DNA of 52,964 bases from Butyrivibrio sp. (lineage in GTDB: Bacteria > Bacillota > Clostridia > Lachnospirales > Lachnospiraceae). The notes under the pieces are model-generated. The model saw nothing but the letters and a program-made list of their open reading frames with translations. It had not been told where the DNA came from and did not search any database. Made by a program: the position numbers and the translations under genes. The stretch covers positions 1-52,964 of the forward strand of contig NZ_JAGBLU010000076.1 in assembly GCF_017635265.1 (NCBI RefSeq), given 5' to 3'. Numbering within the stretch: position 1 is the stretch's first letter; the number at the start of each line of letters is the position of its first letter. Below are positions 44,540 through 52,641 of the stretch, piece by piece.

Positions 44540-44567
44540 TTGCTTCTTATCAACCATTATGTATAAT
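44540..44567 (+). promoter_or_regulatory. Sigma-A-type promoter of the lrgAB-like operon
   Basis: TTGCTT (44540-44545), 16 bases, then a perfect TATAAT (44562-44567), 37 bases before the start codon. Confidence 0.6.
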
Positions 44568-44603
44568 AGGAAAGTACTTTTTTACAACACAGAGGAAAAA
44601 TCA

Positions 44604-44966
44604 ATGAAGTATTTGAAACAGTTTCTAATTATTCTGGCAATCTCTCTTTTGGGAGAGGTCTTAAAAACTATTCTTCCATTGCCAATACCGGCCAGCATTT
44701 ACGGAATGGTCTTTATGTTTATCTTTCTTCTCACAGGAATTTTAAAGCTCGATCAGGTTAAAGAGACAGGTAAATTTCTCATAGAAATCATGCCCGTTTT
44801 ATTTATCCCTGCCGGCGTTGGTCTTATGTCATCATGGGATGTACTTAAGCCGGTTCTCATTCCCGTATCGGTAATAACCGTAATAACAATCTTTACAGTA
44901 ATGGCTGCCACCGGATTAATATCGCAGATTATCATTCGCAGGGATAAAAGGAAGGAAACACTATGA
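44604..44966 (+). CDS. lrgA: LrgA/CidA-family holin-like membrane protein
   Basis: 120 residues with four membrane helices. LLGEVLKTILPLPIPASIYGM and VLFIPAGVGLMSSWDVLKP are typical of the CidA/LrgA family. I start at the ATG at 44604, with GAGG eight bases upstream; the frame from 44484 runs through the promoter. Family members act with LrgB in controlling murein hydrolase export and, in some bacteria, pyruvate transport. It overlaps lrgB by four bases (ATGA). CidA versus LrgA cannot be decided. Confidence 0.87.
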   Translation: MKYLKQFLIILAISLLGEVLKTILPLPIPASIYGMVFMFIFLLTGILKLDQVKETGKFLIEIMPVLFIPAGVGLMSSWDVLKPVLIPVSVITVITIFTVMAATGLISQIIIRRDKRKETL

Positions 44967-45655
44967 GCGAGTTCATGCAAAACAGCGCCTACGCTGGCGT
45001 AACTATCAGCCTTATTTCCTATGCTCTTGGAAATACCTTGAAAAAGAAGACGGGTATCGGACTTTTCAATCCGCTTCTTATATCAATAATTGTGACAATG
45101 CTTTTTTTACTGGGATGCAGAATTGATTATGAAACCTACAATGAAGGAGCCAAATATTTAAGCTGGCTACTTACACCTGCAACAGTTTGCCTCTCCATTC
45201 CATTATATGAAGAATGGGAGCTTCTGAAAAATAACGCAAAAGCTGTGATAATCGGCATATTTTCAGGTGTTATGACAAGCCTTGTTACAGTATTTGCACT
45301 TGCCAAGCTCATGGGACTTTCTCACGAAAGCTATGTAACCCTACTTCCAAAGTCCATCACTACAGCCATTGGTATGGGTGTTTCTGAGGAACTTGGAGGC
45401 TACGTAACCATTACTGTAGCAGTCATCGTAATCACCGGCGTTTTAGGAAATATCCTTGCTGAACTTATTTTTAAAATGTTCAGAATACACGAGCCTATCT
45501 CCAAGGGACTTGCTCTTGGCACAGCTGCCCACGCCATTGGAACCGCCAAAGCCATGGAAATCGGCGAAGTGGAAGGCGCCATGAGTTCCCTCTCAATCGC
45601 TGTAGCCGGTATTCTCACTGTAGTGCTTGCATCAGTATTTGCAGGGCTTATTTGA
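44963..45655 (+). CDS. lrgB: LrgB/CidB-family membrane protein
   Basis: 230 residues with about six or seven helices. The conserved segment LLPKSITTAIGMGVSEELGG and the C-terminal GLALGTAAHAIGTAKAMEIGEVEGAMS are both diagnostic of LrgB. Its start overlaps the lrgA stop (ATGA), so the two are coupled. No LytSR regulator of the lrg type is adjacent. Confidence 0.93.
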   Translation: MSEFMQNSAYAGVTISLISYALGNTLKKKTGIGLFNPLLISIIVTMLFLLGCRIDYETYNEGAKYLSWLLTPATVCLSIPLYEEWELLKNNAKAVIIGIFSGVMTSLVTVFALAKLMGLSHESYVTLLPKSITTAIGMGVSEELGGYVTITVAVIVITGVLGNILAELIFKMFRIHEPISKGLALGTAAHAIGTAKAMEIGEVEGAMSSLSIAVAGILTVVLASVFAGLI

Positions 45656-45754
45656 CACTTGCCCTATTTTAACGCCAAGTACATAGGTGTGATCTTATCT
45701 GGAATGGAGTTTGATCACGTCTTTGATTGGATAATAGAACTGCAGCTTCTATCT

Positions 45755-46633
45755 TTACAGGTCAAATATACTCATCTGTGAATATTTTTCAGGCAGTTCA
45801 TTCATAAACTTAAAGCAATCTTCGGGCCTTGACAATATGTCGTTGGCTTTGCAGGTTTTTTGAAATAATTCTTCCAATTCTTTGGCTCTGGGACTCGGCA
45901 ATTCATACGCATTTCCATAGCTCTTGATGTAGCGTTCTTTCATTCCGGGAAAATGCCTGTCAAGAGCAGCAAAATAGTATTCTCTGTCGCCCTCCCTAAG
46001 CGTCAATCCCATACCAAAATTAATAATGCCTTTTACTCCTACCTTGATGCATTCATTCAAAATAGACATAATATTTTCTTCAGTATCATTGATGAATGGC
46101 AGGATTGGTGTCAACCACACAACTGTCGAAATGCCCCTATTCTGCATTTCTTTCAAAACTTCTAACCGCCGTTTGGTAATGCAGACATTAGGTTCCAATA
46201 TTCTGCACAGGTCATCATCCCAGGTTGTTAGTGTCATCTGAACCACACACTTTGCAGAGCGGTTTATATCATCCAGCAAATCGATATCCCGAAGGATACG
46301 ATCCGATTTTGTCTGTATCGCAACTCCGAAACCGTATTGTAATATGATTTCAAGGCACTTCCTTGTAAGTTGTAACTCTTCTTCACAATGCATATACGGA
46401 TCAGACATTGATCCGGTTCCAATCATTTTCTTTTTTCTTTTTGAACGAAGGGCAGATTCCAATAGCTCCGGTGCATTCTGCTTAACCTCAACATCTTCAA
46501 AAGGATGCTTAAACTGATAGCACCGGCTGCGACTGTCACAATAAATGCAGCCGTGGGAACATCCTCTGTAAATATTCATTCCTAAATGACCTCCGTTGCC
46601 GGTCAGTATCCCTTTAGCATCAACAAAATGCAT
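45755..46633 (-). CDS. Radical SAM protein (SPL-like family)
   Basis: About 292 residues from the ATG at 46633, with GGGAG about eight bases upstream. The radical SAM cysteines are in RGCSHGCIYCDSRSRCYQF (CxxxCxxC). GTGSMSDPYMHCEEE, IQTKSDRILRDIDLL and QMTLTTWDDDLCRILEPN match the SPL-like (spore photoproduct lyase-related) family, common as an accessory gene in Firmicutes. It ends EKYSQMSIFDL. The reaction is unknown; DNA or RNA repair is often suggested by family name only. Confidence 0.9.
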   Translation of the reverse strand: MHFVDAKGILTGNGGHLGMNIYRGCSHGCIYCDSRSRCYQFKHPFEDVEVKQNAPELLESALRSKRKKKMIGTGSMSDPYMHCEEELQLTRKCLEIILQYGFGVAIQTKSDRILRDIDLLDDINRSAKCVVQMTLTTWDDDLCRILEPNVCITKRRLEVLKEMQNRGISTVVWLTPILPFINDTEENIMSILNECIKVGVKGIINFGMGLTLREGDREYYFAALDRHFPGMKERYIKSYGNAYELPSPRAKELEELFQKTCKANDILSRPEDCFKFMNELPEKYSQMSIFDL

Positions 46634-46734
46634 GTTTTCTGCTCCCATTCGATGATCTCAGATAAGTTTACTGTTTCTTGATAATAGCTTGCTAAATATC
46701 TACCACATAATTATATCTATGTATTTAACTGATT

Positions 46735-47022
46735 TCAAAGCAAATGCTCCCTGATCAGTCTCTCTGCAACAGAAGTATTGAGCGCATAGCTCGATGATTC
46801 ATAAGTTAGTATAAGCCTTTGTCCGGGAATTATATTGTTTCTGGTGTATAGGTCAATTTTTCTAATGGCCTTCTCGACATATTCGATGTCATCCATTCTT
46901 CCCTCGTGCTCCCAATAGACTTCTTCAAATGTCTTTTTACTTAATAATGTGAAATCGGGATAGACAATTCCATATCCCTTTAATCTCAGTGGACATTCAT
47001 ACTTATACTCAATACCCATCAC
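46735..47022 (-). pseudogene. Truncated copy of the PD-(D/E)XK-like protein gene (C-terminal 95 residues)
   Basis: The frame (GIEYKYECPLRLKGYGIVYP, EEVYWEHEGRMDD, NNIIPGQRLILTYES) matches the C-terminal 94 residues of the 267-residue protein at 51819-52622, at roughly 60-65 percent identity by eye. Similarity begins exactly at GIEYKYECP; before it there is only GTG-ATG, no ribosome site and an in-frame stop. The conserved SEKLIADTL part of the nuclease core is missing, so it should be inactive. It is a remnant left by a rearrangement at about 47020, next to the plus-strand gene. Confidence 0.7.
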
Positions 47023-47025
47023 TAC

Positions 47026-47370
47026 ATGAAAACTTTACAGGCAGCTTCTATTTCTGAAGACAATTACTTTAACAATCTACTGGGAAATGACATCGTAAAG
47101 ATTGCTAAAGATATTAGAGACGCACACGGCAAGGATGCGGAAACCGGTGATATGACTACTCCCGTTGATGATATCCTTGACTCAATTGAAGAGTTAAAGA
47201 CTGCCGACAATGCAACGCAGGCCCAAATGGTCATGTATAGCAAACTCTTCAAAATCAATTTTACCAAGATGGATTCCTATGAGTTTAAGACCTTTACCGA
47301 CATCCTGCAAAGATACTCAGATCTTTGTAAACCGGTAAAGGGAAATGGACGCGGCAAGAGAAAAAGGTAG
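47026..47370 (+). CDS. Hypothetical protein, possibly 5'-truncated
   Basis: 114 residues, MKTLQAASISEDNYFNNLLG at the start, a helical middle (DDILDSIEELKTADNATQAQ; MDSYEFKTFTDILQRYSDL) and a basic end (KGNGRGKRKR). No ribosome site precedes the ATG. The frame stays open for 14 more codons upstream, into the remnant on the other strand, so the gene may have lost its true start in the same rearrangement. No family recognised. Confidence 0.5.
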   Translation: MKTLQAASISEDNYFNNLLGNDIVKIAKDIRDAHGKDAETGDMTTPVDDILDSIEELKTADNATQAQMVMYSKLFKINFTKMDSYEFKTFTDILQRYSDLCKPVKGNGRGKRKR

Positions 47371-47485
47371 TACAAAGTCTATAGATTTTTCCAGATACCG
47401 GTCGCAATCTCTTTTCATATAGTAAAAGTGCACTCGTACCTACTATTACGTAAAGTACAAGCGCACACTAATTTTCTATTGATTA

Positions 47486-47929
47486 TTATACATTCATAAC
47501 AAGTTCAATTTCATCTTCATCCTCAACTCCCGTAGCGGAAAAACCAATACTTTCATATAGTGCTTTAGCTATGTGATTTTTTTTATTGCAGGTTAATGCA
47601 ATTCTACAAGTATCAGCGAATGGTTTTGTCTTTATATACGCGATGACTTGATTAAGCGCAGCTCTACCATAACCATTCCCCTGCTGAGATTCATCAATCA
47701 TCATATGCCAAATATCATACTCCGGTATATCAAAATCATATATCACCATGACATACCCAATCATCTTTTCATCAGCATATATCCCAAAGGGCTGGCATTG
47801 ATTTCTATATACATAAGCCTGTGCTAAACTTCGTATTGGATGAGAAACGTACTCCTCTTGTCCTTTAGCTAACTTGAGATTAAATGCATCTACAAAATTC
47901 TCCTCATTAATTACCTTCAAACTAATCAT
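47486..47929 (-). CDS. GNAT acetyltransferase, BltD-like
   Basis: 147 residues. Acetyl-CoA loop in MMIDESQQGNGYGRAAL, followed by NKKNHIAKALYESIGFSATG; N-terminal CQPFGIYADEKMIGYVM. The layout resembles the spermidine acetyltransferase BltD group, but the substrate cannot be assigned. GGAGG lies before the ATG. Upstream on the same strand are a promoter, a 21-codon leader frame and a terminator, so the gene appears to be controlled by attenuation. Confidence 0.87.
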   Translation of the reverse strand: MISLKVINEENFVDAFNLKLAKGQEEYVSHPIRSLAQAYVYRNQCQPFGIYADEKMIGYVMVIYDFDIPEYDIWHMMIDESQQGNGYGRAALNQVIAYIKTKPFADTCRIALTCNKKNHIAKALYESIGFSATGVEDEDEIELVMNV

Positions 47930-48011
47930 AGTTTTCCTCCATAAATATTCTAGTTAACTGATTCCTTTAAGCTTGTATGAATATCTACGAAAGCCATGAC
48001 TCTTTTTCAAT

Positions 48012-48038
48012 AAAAAAGCCGTGGCAAAAGTCCACGGC
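48012..48038 (-). terminator. Terminator in the leader of the GNAT gene (attenuator)
   Basis: On the minus strand GCCGTGG, a seven-base loop, CCACGGC and TTTTTT. It lies 16 bases after the leader-peptide stop and about 80 bases before the GNAT start, so it stands between promoter and gene. A CCTCGG inside the leader frame can pair at five of six positions with the first arm (CCGTGG), a possible alternative fold. Confidence 0.7.
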
Positions 48039-48054
48039 ATCTAATCATAATAAA

Positions 48055-48120
48055 TTAAACAAAAATCACCGAGGTCTTCATGAGATATTCAGATAAAATA
48101 TTCATTCTAGTTATCATCAT
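48055..48120 (-). CDS. Leader peptide (21 residues) upstream of the GNAT gene
   Basis: ATG at 48120-48118, stop TAA at 48057-48055. It begins MMITRMNILSEYL and ends MKTSVIFV. AGGAGG lies nine bases upstream, as strong as any ribosome site in the window, although the product is tiny. It is followed at once by a terminator hairpin and then the GNAT gene. The order promoter, strong ribosome site, short frame, terminator and resistance-type gene is that of antibiotic-inducible attenuators. The IFV near its end recalls the stalling region of ErmC-type leaders, but this is weak. Confidence 0.55.
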   Translation of the reverse strand: MMITRMNILSEYLMKTSVIFV

Positions 48121-48152
48121 AATGAAGCACCTCCTCTCTCAATAATGAAAGT

Positions 48153-48179
48153 TTATTACAACAATTACAAAGCTGTCAA
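48153..48179 (-). promoter_or_regulatory. Promoter of the leader-GNAT unit
   Basis: On the minus strand a perfect TTGACA (48179-48174), 15 bases, then TAATAA (48158-48153). Spacing is short, but TTGTTG three bases earlier gives 18. It lies about 33 bases before the leader start. Confidence 0.45.
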
Positions 48180-48222
48180 CAAAATACTTTCCGGTTCTGT
48201 AAAAAGTTTTAATACCCACTCC

Positions 48223-48726
48223 TTACATAGCGGAATATATTTTCTCAATAACCGGAGCTTTATATTCAATGTATTTATCAATATCCTCCGGATACAAGGA
48301 CGCAGCCTCCATCTTAATTTTACTGTATTCATCTACAGCCTCTGGATGTACTCTGAGATAATCCCTGAATGCCAGATGCCTTTTCAATTCCAAAGACTCC
48401 TCGGGGCACACATATAAATGATGTTTCTGTAAATGCTCTTTACCTTCATATGCAAATGCCTCTCTTCCAGGTATTCCAAGATTACCTTCATGAATGTAGC
48501 CAATATTTTTCAAAGCTAATATCGCATCATTAATTCTTTCTTTTGTTACTACAACATCGATATCTATAATTGGCTTAGCAGCCAATCCTTTAACCGATGT
48601 ACTGCCGACATGCTCAATAGAAATAGCAAGCTCTCCGAGTGCCTGGCTAAGTTCAGTTTTTATGACAATAAAGTCCTGCTTCCACTTTTCATCATATGGA
48701 AGTACAACAACATGTTTTGTTCTCAT
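48223..48726 (-). CDS. GrpB family protein (nucleotidyltransferase-like)
   Basis: 167 residues. VVVLPYDEKWKQDF, SIEHVGSTSVKGLAAKPIIDIDVVV and HLYVCPEESLELKRHLAFRDYLRVHP are diagnostic of GrpB. The family has a nucleotidyltransferase fold with the GSTS...DID motif; despite its name it is unrelated to GrpE, and its substrates are mostly unknown. It starts four bases after the isochorismatase-like gene, with GGAG about ten bases upstream. Confidence 0.92.
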   Translation of the reverse strand: MRTKHVVVLPYDEKWKQDFIVIKTELSQALGELAISIEHVGSTSVKGLAAKPIIDIDVVVTKERINDAILALKNIGYIHEGNLGIPGREAFAYEGKEHLQKHHLYVCPEESLELKRHLAFRDYLRVHPEAVDEYSKIKMEAASLYPEDIDKYIEYKAPVIEKIYSAM

Positions 48727-48730
48727 TAAG

Positions 48731-49255
48731 CTATTTCTCCATCATTTTAATTGCATCATCCAATGAAATACAGTCAGCAAATCTCTTTGGCCACATCATT
48801 TCATTGTAATATTTATAAGTCGTTTCGCCATCCATATAATCATTATCAAACGTAGAGTTTGTTCCCTTTGGAATGATTACTCTGTATCCTCTTTCAAAAG
48901 CTGATTTCACAGAGGCATCAATACAAAAGTTAGTCTGAAGCCCCACAATCATAAGTACCTTGTCTTTCTGTTCATCAAGATACGTAGCAAGATCTTTATT
49001 TCCGAAACAACTGTTAATCTCTTTTACAAAAATCTTCTCCCCAGCTTCCGGAGCAACTTGATCAGCTATCTCAAAATCTACATCACCAATAGAAAATCCT
49101 GTCCCGGGACCATCATTATGTTGAACATAAATAACCTCAACGCCGTTCTTCCTTGCAGCATCAATGATACTTATCACATTCTTTAAGAAGCCAGCAAAAT
49201 CATATAATCTTTCGTCCGTAATTCCCTTTTGTATATCTATTACAATGAGCTTCAC
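48731..49255 (-). CDS. Isochorismatase-like cysteine hydrolase
   Basis: 174 residues from a GTG at 49255, with GGAGG eight bases upstream; the TTG at 49276 lies before that site and is rejected. The triad is visible: Asp in KLIVIDIQKG, Lys in KIFVKEINSCFGN and Cys in IVGLQTNFCIDASVK. The cis-peptide region precedes the cysteine. Such enzymes hydrolyse isochorismate, nicotinamide or other amides; the substrate is not clear. It is in an operon with the GNAT at 49309 and GrpB. Confidence 0.9.
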   Translation of the reverse strand: MKLIVIDIQKGITDERLYDFAGFLKNVISIIDAARKNGVEVIYVQHNDGPGTGFSIGDVDFEIADQVAPEAGEKIFVKEINSCFGNKDLATYLDEQKDKVLMIVGLQTNFCIDASVKSAFERGYRVIIPKGTNSTFDNDYMDGETTYKYYNEMMWPKRFADCISLDDAIKMMEK

Positions 49256-49308
49256 CTGATATTCCTCCAAGTCCAATCAATAATTACTATTGTACAATAT
49301 GCTGTAAT

Positions 49309-49722
49309 TTATAGTTCTTTCGTATAGTAATATCTAGCTCCGGTGTATGGATATTCTTGCAACGAGAATACCTCTTTATAACCAAGTTTCGAATAAAATC
49401 CAGGTGCTTGGAAGGAAAATGTATCAACAAAGGAATATTTACAGCCTCTCTTAATTGCCTCATTTTCAGCAGTTGCAATCAGTTCTTTTCCCACGCCATG
49501 TCCGCGAAGTCTTTCCGAAACAAATAGATAATGTATACATAACCAATTGCCAAAAATATCTGCTGTAAGGCCTGCTTGCTTATTTCCATTTTCATCCTCA
49601 AGATAAATTCCTAATGGTACATCCTCTGACTTCTCTCGCTTGCTAAGATTGTAATCTTTTAGCATTTTATAGATTTCTGCTATATCTTTTTCATTACCAT
49701 CATTAGCAATACGAAACTCCAT
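49309..49722 (-). CDS. GNAT acetyltransferase
   Basis: 137 residues. Acetyl-CoA loop in VSERLRGHGVGKELIATAENEA, then FYSKLGYKEVFSLQEYP. GGGAGG lies before the ATG. It is first of a three-gene unit with the isochorismatase-like and GrpB genes (53-base and 4-base gaps). No clear homology to the GNAT at 47486 beyond the fold. Substrate unknown. Confidence 0.88.
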   Translation of the reverse strand: MEFRIANDGNEKDIAEIYKMLKDYNLSKREKSEDVPLGIYLEDENGNKQAGLTADIFGNWLCIHYLFVSERLRGHGVGKELIATAENEAIKRGCKYSFVDTFSFQAPGFYSKLGYKEVFSLQEYPYTGARYYYTKEL

Positions 49723-49927
49723 AGTCTACCTCCCTAGTTGTATCTACCTTTACGTTGATATGATGTTTTGCTTCATGAAGTTTGGACAATAAACATACAG
49801 TCTCCACATGCGCTACTACCGCTATTAATTTAAACATACTGCGTAGATACTGGGCCCAGGTATGTTCACCCCTTTTTACATAGTTTGGAGTGAAGGGGTT
49901 AAGAAATAGCGGACAAATAAAGCCCAT

Positions 49928-50905
49928 TTACCCCATGATTTTTCTTAACTCTTCAGGAAGAACAGCGATAATAGCATCTTTGTTTTTTCCTTCAATATAA
50001 TAGGGCTTTAACTGGCTTTTATCATATTTCTTAATACTATCATCAGCAGTTGCTGTAATGAGCAGATCAGTAAAATACCTCTCCCAGCTAAAGAACTCCT
50101 TGCTTTCAATATACTTCTCCGGCTCAGCTAATATAGCATCCAAATCCTTTATTCCAATTACTCCCGACTTAAGAATTAGCCATTCGAATGACTCAGGGAA
50201 ATAAAGCATTACATCTTTTCTGCTCTTTGCTATAGTAGTCACCTTGGCAACATAAGCGCCAAAGGCTGCTCCATCAGCAATTACAATCACTTTCTTATTT
50301 TCTTCGGCATCCTCAATTCTACCTACAAACTGTGAGTTTCCTTCTACACTCACACACTCACCTTGCTTACACGCCTTAGAAAAGAACTGATATCCAGACT
50401 TTGAATCTTCTACTAACAACAAAACTTCTTTATCCAATGCCTCATTTGAATCATTATAAATTCTGTAAAACTCATGGTAGACTTGCTCTGGATAGTGATA
50501 TTTACCTGTTGTTCTTATGCCATAAATTTCCTGAACACTATATGGTAAATTATACAGAGGCTGTCTTGTAATCAAGACAAAATAATTCGAAGAAGCCTGT
50601 ACCAACTCCGCAAAATCTTTGGAATAAATAAATTGATAATCTTCATCGATAAATACTATACTATCTTGATAAGCTTCCAAAATAGTCTTCCAAAGACCTG
50701 CATCTCCACCAAATACCACACATGGAACATCTGACTGCAGACTAATGCCACTTTCTTTTCCAAATCTTGAATGTGTCCCCAAAAGGTCCAAAAGTGTAGT
50801 CTTTCCAGATGCGCTATCCCCTTGAATAACAGTAATATTCCTCTTTATATCAAATTCGTATTTTAGCCTCTTTGATTCAACAACTACATGATGTTTATTC
50901 TTCAT
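49928..50905 (-). CDS. P-loop NTPase of unknown function, partner of the DUF4869 protein
   Basis: 325 residues. Walker A GDSASGKTT is at 29-37, the Walker B-like strand SIVFIDEDY at 82-90 and a sensor-like strand YFVLITRQP follows. The second half contains VLLLVEDSKSGYQFFSKAC and KKVIVIADGAAFGAYVAKV, which faintly recall a TOPRIM-type core (acidic residue after a hydrophobic strand, then an Asp-Gly turn), but I cannot confirm it. No ABC signature. It starts 21 bases after the DUF4869 gene on the same strand, so the two form a module. It might act in stress or phage response; that is speculation. Confidence 0.72.
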   Translation of the reverse strand: MKNKHHVVVESKRLKYEFDIKRNITVIQGDSASGKTTLLDLLGTHSRFGKESGISLQSDVPCVVFGGDAGLWKTILEAYQDSIVFIDEDYQFIYSKDFAELVQASSNYFVLITRQPLYNLPYSVQEIYGIRTTGKYHYPEQVYHEFYRIYNDSNEALDKEVLLLVEDSKSGYQFFSKACKQGECVSVEGNSQFVGRIEDAEENKKVIVIADGAAFGAYVAKVTTIAKSRKDVMLYFPESFEWLILKSGVIGIKDLDAILAEPEKYIESKEFFSWERYFTDLLITATADDSIKKYDKSQLKPYYIEGKNKDAIIAVLPEELRKIMG

Positions 50906-50926
50906 ATGTATAATACTTCCTGGTCA

Positions 50927-51364
50927 TCAAACATATTTTAATGCTTCATGCATATAATCCTTGGCATTTGTTACCTTGATATTCTCATTAAGAATTTCGA
51001 TTTCTATATCGCCGCAATCATCAAAAGGCATGTAATATCTAAGATTTACGGTAATATCTTCTCTTCTTCCAATCTCTATAAGCCATTTTGCACAGTTCTC
51101 GCCGCAGCTTGTGGCATTGAAAACCAGATCCGGTCTTTTATAAATGCAAATAAGAGTCTGCAATCCACCTGAAAGTTTCTCTGGTGGAATTGGTCCCAAA
51201 ACATCACTTTCTATCAGCTGCCCTCCCTTATAATGTGACTTATCAATATCTGTCATCATCTCTTCCACAAAAGGGTCTGCCAGCCATTCTTCATCATAAT
51301 TAAATCTAAACCATGATGGTCCATGCATTACATCTTCTTTTTCACCAAAATATATTCTCAGCAT
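50927..51364 (-). CDS. DUF4869 domain protein
   Basis: 145 residues. MLRIYFGEKEDVMHGPSWF, DEEWLADPFVEEMMTDIDKS, VLGPIPPEKLSGGLQTLICI and FNATSCGENCAKWLIEIGR match my memory of DUF4869. AGGTGA lies seven bases before the ATG. It precedes the P-loop NTPase by 21 bases. Role unknown; no membrane segment. The conserved CGENCAKW cysteines might bind a metal or nucleotide (inference). Confidence 0.8.
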   Translation of the reverse strand: MLRIYFGEKEDVMHGPSWFRFNYDEEWLADPFVEEMMTDIDKSHYKGGQLIESDVLGPIPPEKLSGGLQTLICIYKRPDLVFNATSCGENCAKWLIEIGRREDITVNLRYYMPFDDCGDIEIEILNENIKVTNAKDYMHEALKYV

Positions 51365-51415
51365 ATTTGTTCACCTGATAAATGAAGTCTCTTTATTTCC
51401 GTATATCTTATGATA

Positions 51416-51755
51416 TTATAGCATCATTTCTCCTATCATCGAAACTATATCATTTTTACACATGTCCAAAATGGTTGTTGCCCCAAATGCAACAACCACT
51501 AATCTCAGCATATATTTAATTTGTTGAAAATCAGTTTCATAACCGGAGAATGTTACATCAGCATTTAAAAACTTTTTATCAATGTATTTATCCACTGATA
51601 TATGTCCCTTGGTCCCAAGTACTGTCATATAAGAACATAGTACATTATCGATCCGATGTATAAATGCAATCTGAGATTTTTTCTTTAAGGATTTCTGATG
51701 CTCTGTCAAAAATCCAAGGTTTTAAATGTATATCTGGGCTTACAAGTACTTTCAT
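51416..51755 (-). pseudogene. Broken metallophosphoesterase gene fused to an unidentified 3' end
   Basis: From the ATG at 51755 (GGAAGG upstream) the frame reads MKVLVSPDIHLKPWIFDR and then ASEILKEKISDCIYTSDR before a stop. This is the start of a calcineurin-like phosphoesterase (the DIH metal motif), but the remaining metal sites are absent. An overlapping second frame then runs to a stop at 51416 (GHISVDKYIDKKFLNADVTF; MLRLVVVAFGATTILDMC) and does not look like phosphoesterase. I read the stretch as the remains of two genes joined by deletion. Confidence 0.5.
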
Positions 51756-51818
51756 TGTTTTATTGTTCCTTCCAACATTCGTTTATTACTAAAAGGCCAA
51801 CATGCTTTTCTCTAAGTA

Positions 51819-52622
51819 TTATAGCAAGAAATTATCAATCATTTTCTTTATGGTTCTATCATTAAGCACTATGTTTGATGTCTCAAAGGTAAGCATTAGT
51901 CTATCCCCGGGTATTATTCCATTATAAATATATGAATTAATCTTCCTTACTGCTTTTTCGGAGTATTTAGGATCATCCATTTTTCCATCATGCTCCCAAT
52001 ATACTTCTTTTCCTGTCTTGCGACTGAGAATTGTAAAGTCCGGATACACCACCCCATAGCCTTTTAAGACAATAGGGCATTCATATTTGTATTCAATTCC
52101 CAAATCGAATAAAGTATCTGCGATCAGCTTTTCTGACTTTGATCTTACCCTCTCTCCTTTTTTGGTATATATTTCAGGTGCACCTTCCTCAAACTCTTTC
52201 CCTGTATATGGGATTGCTTTCCAATCAGCCACTTTCTGCACCCATGTCTTTTCAACAGGTGTAACCAGAGCCTGCCTATTGACGTTCATATTGGTATAGA
52301 TAAGTTCAAGCTCATCTTCCGAATACTCTTTACTAATGATCTGGATTTGCTTAAGTCTCCTATCTACCAGCTTTTTCATCTTCTGGTCATAAGACTTTTG
52401 AGCCAGTCTTCTAACAAGAGGCATATCCTCTTTCTTTAGGTATTCTCCTTGTTTTTGATACTTACCATCCTTTTCTTTGCAATGCATGTACTGAATATGT
52501 TTGCCGGATGATGTTATCCTAAGATTGCCTTCAGGCACTTCAACAAGTCTTTTATCTACACCCTGTTTGATTGTCTTTAGTCTTTTCTCTTCTGCAATTA
52601 AGTATTTCTTTAGTCCTATCAT
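51819..52622 (-). CDS. PD-(D/E)XK nuclease-like protein
   Basis: 267 residues. The N-terminal 140 are basic and helical (coiled-coil-like, AQKSYDQKMKKLVDRRLKQ). The C-terminal domain has the order of a PD-(D/E)XK fold: Glu164 in RSKSEKLIADTL, Asp195 in VVYPDFTIL, and Glu206 in KEVYWEHDGKMDD (E-x-x-x-E-H instead of E-x-K). Similar domains occur in phage and mobile-element proteins of Firmicutes. AAGGAG lies before the ATG and a tandem repeat array directly precedes that. A truncated paralogue is at 46735-47022. Confidence 0.75.
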   Translation of the reverse strand: MIGLKKYLIAEEKRLKTIKQGVDKRLVEVPEGNLRITSSGKHIQYMHCKEKDGKYQKQGEYLKKEDMPLVRRLAQKSYDQKMKKLVDRRLKQIQIISKEYSEDELELIYTNMNVNRQALVTPVEKTWVQKVADWKAIPYTGKEFEEGAPEIYTKKGERVRSKSEKLIADTLFDLGIEYKYECPIVLKGYGVVYPDFTILSRKTGKEVYWEHDGKMDDPKYSEKAVRKINSYIYNGIIPGDRLMLTFETSNIVLNDRTIKKMIDNFLL

Positions 52623-52641
52623 TTTTTATTTCTCCTTTTTG

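Noticed and set aside
44484-44603. N-terminal extension of the LrgA-like gene
   Set aside because: It covers the promoter, and the ATG at 44604 has the ribosome site and the family start.
49703-49927. 74-codon minus-strand frame between the GNAT and NTPase genes
   Set aside because: It overlaps the GNAT start, has no ribosome site and has no recognisable sequence. The ACCCCTT/AAGGGGT hairpin inside it has no U-run, so I did not call a terminator either.
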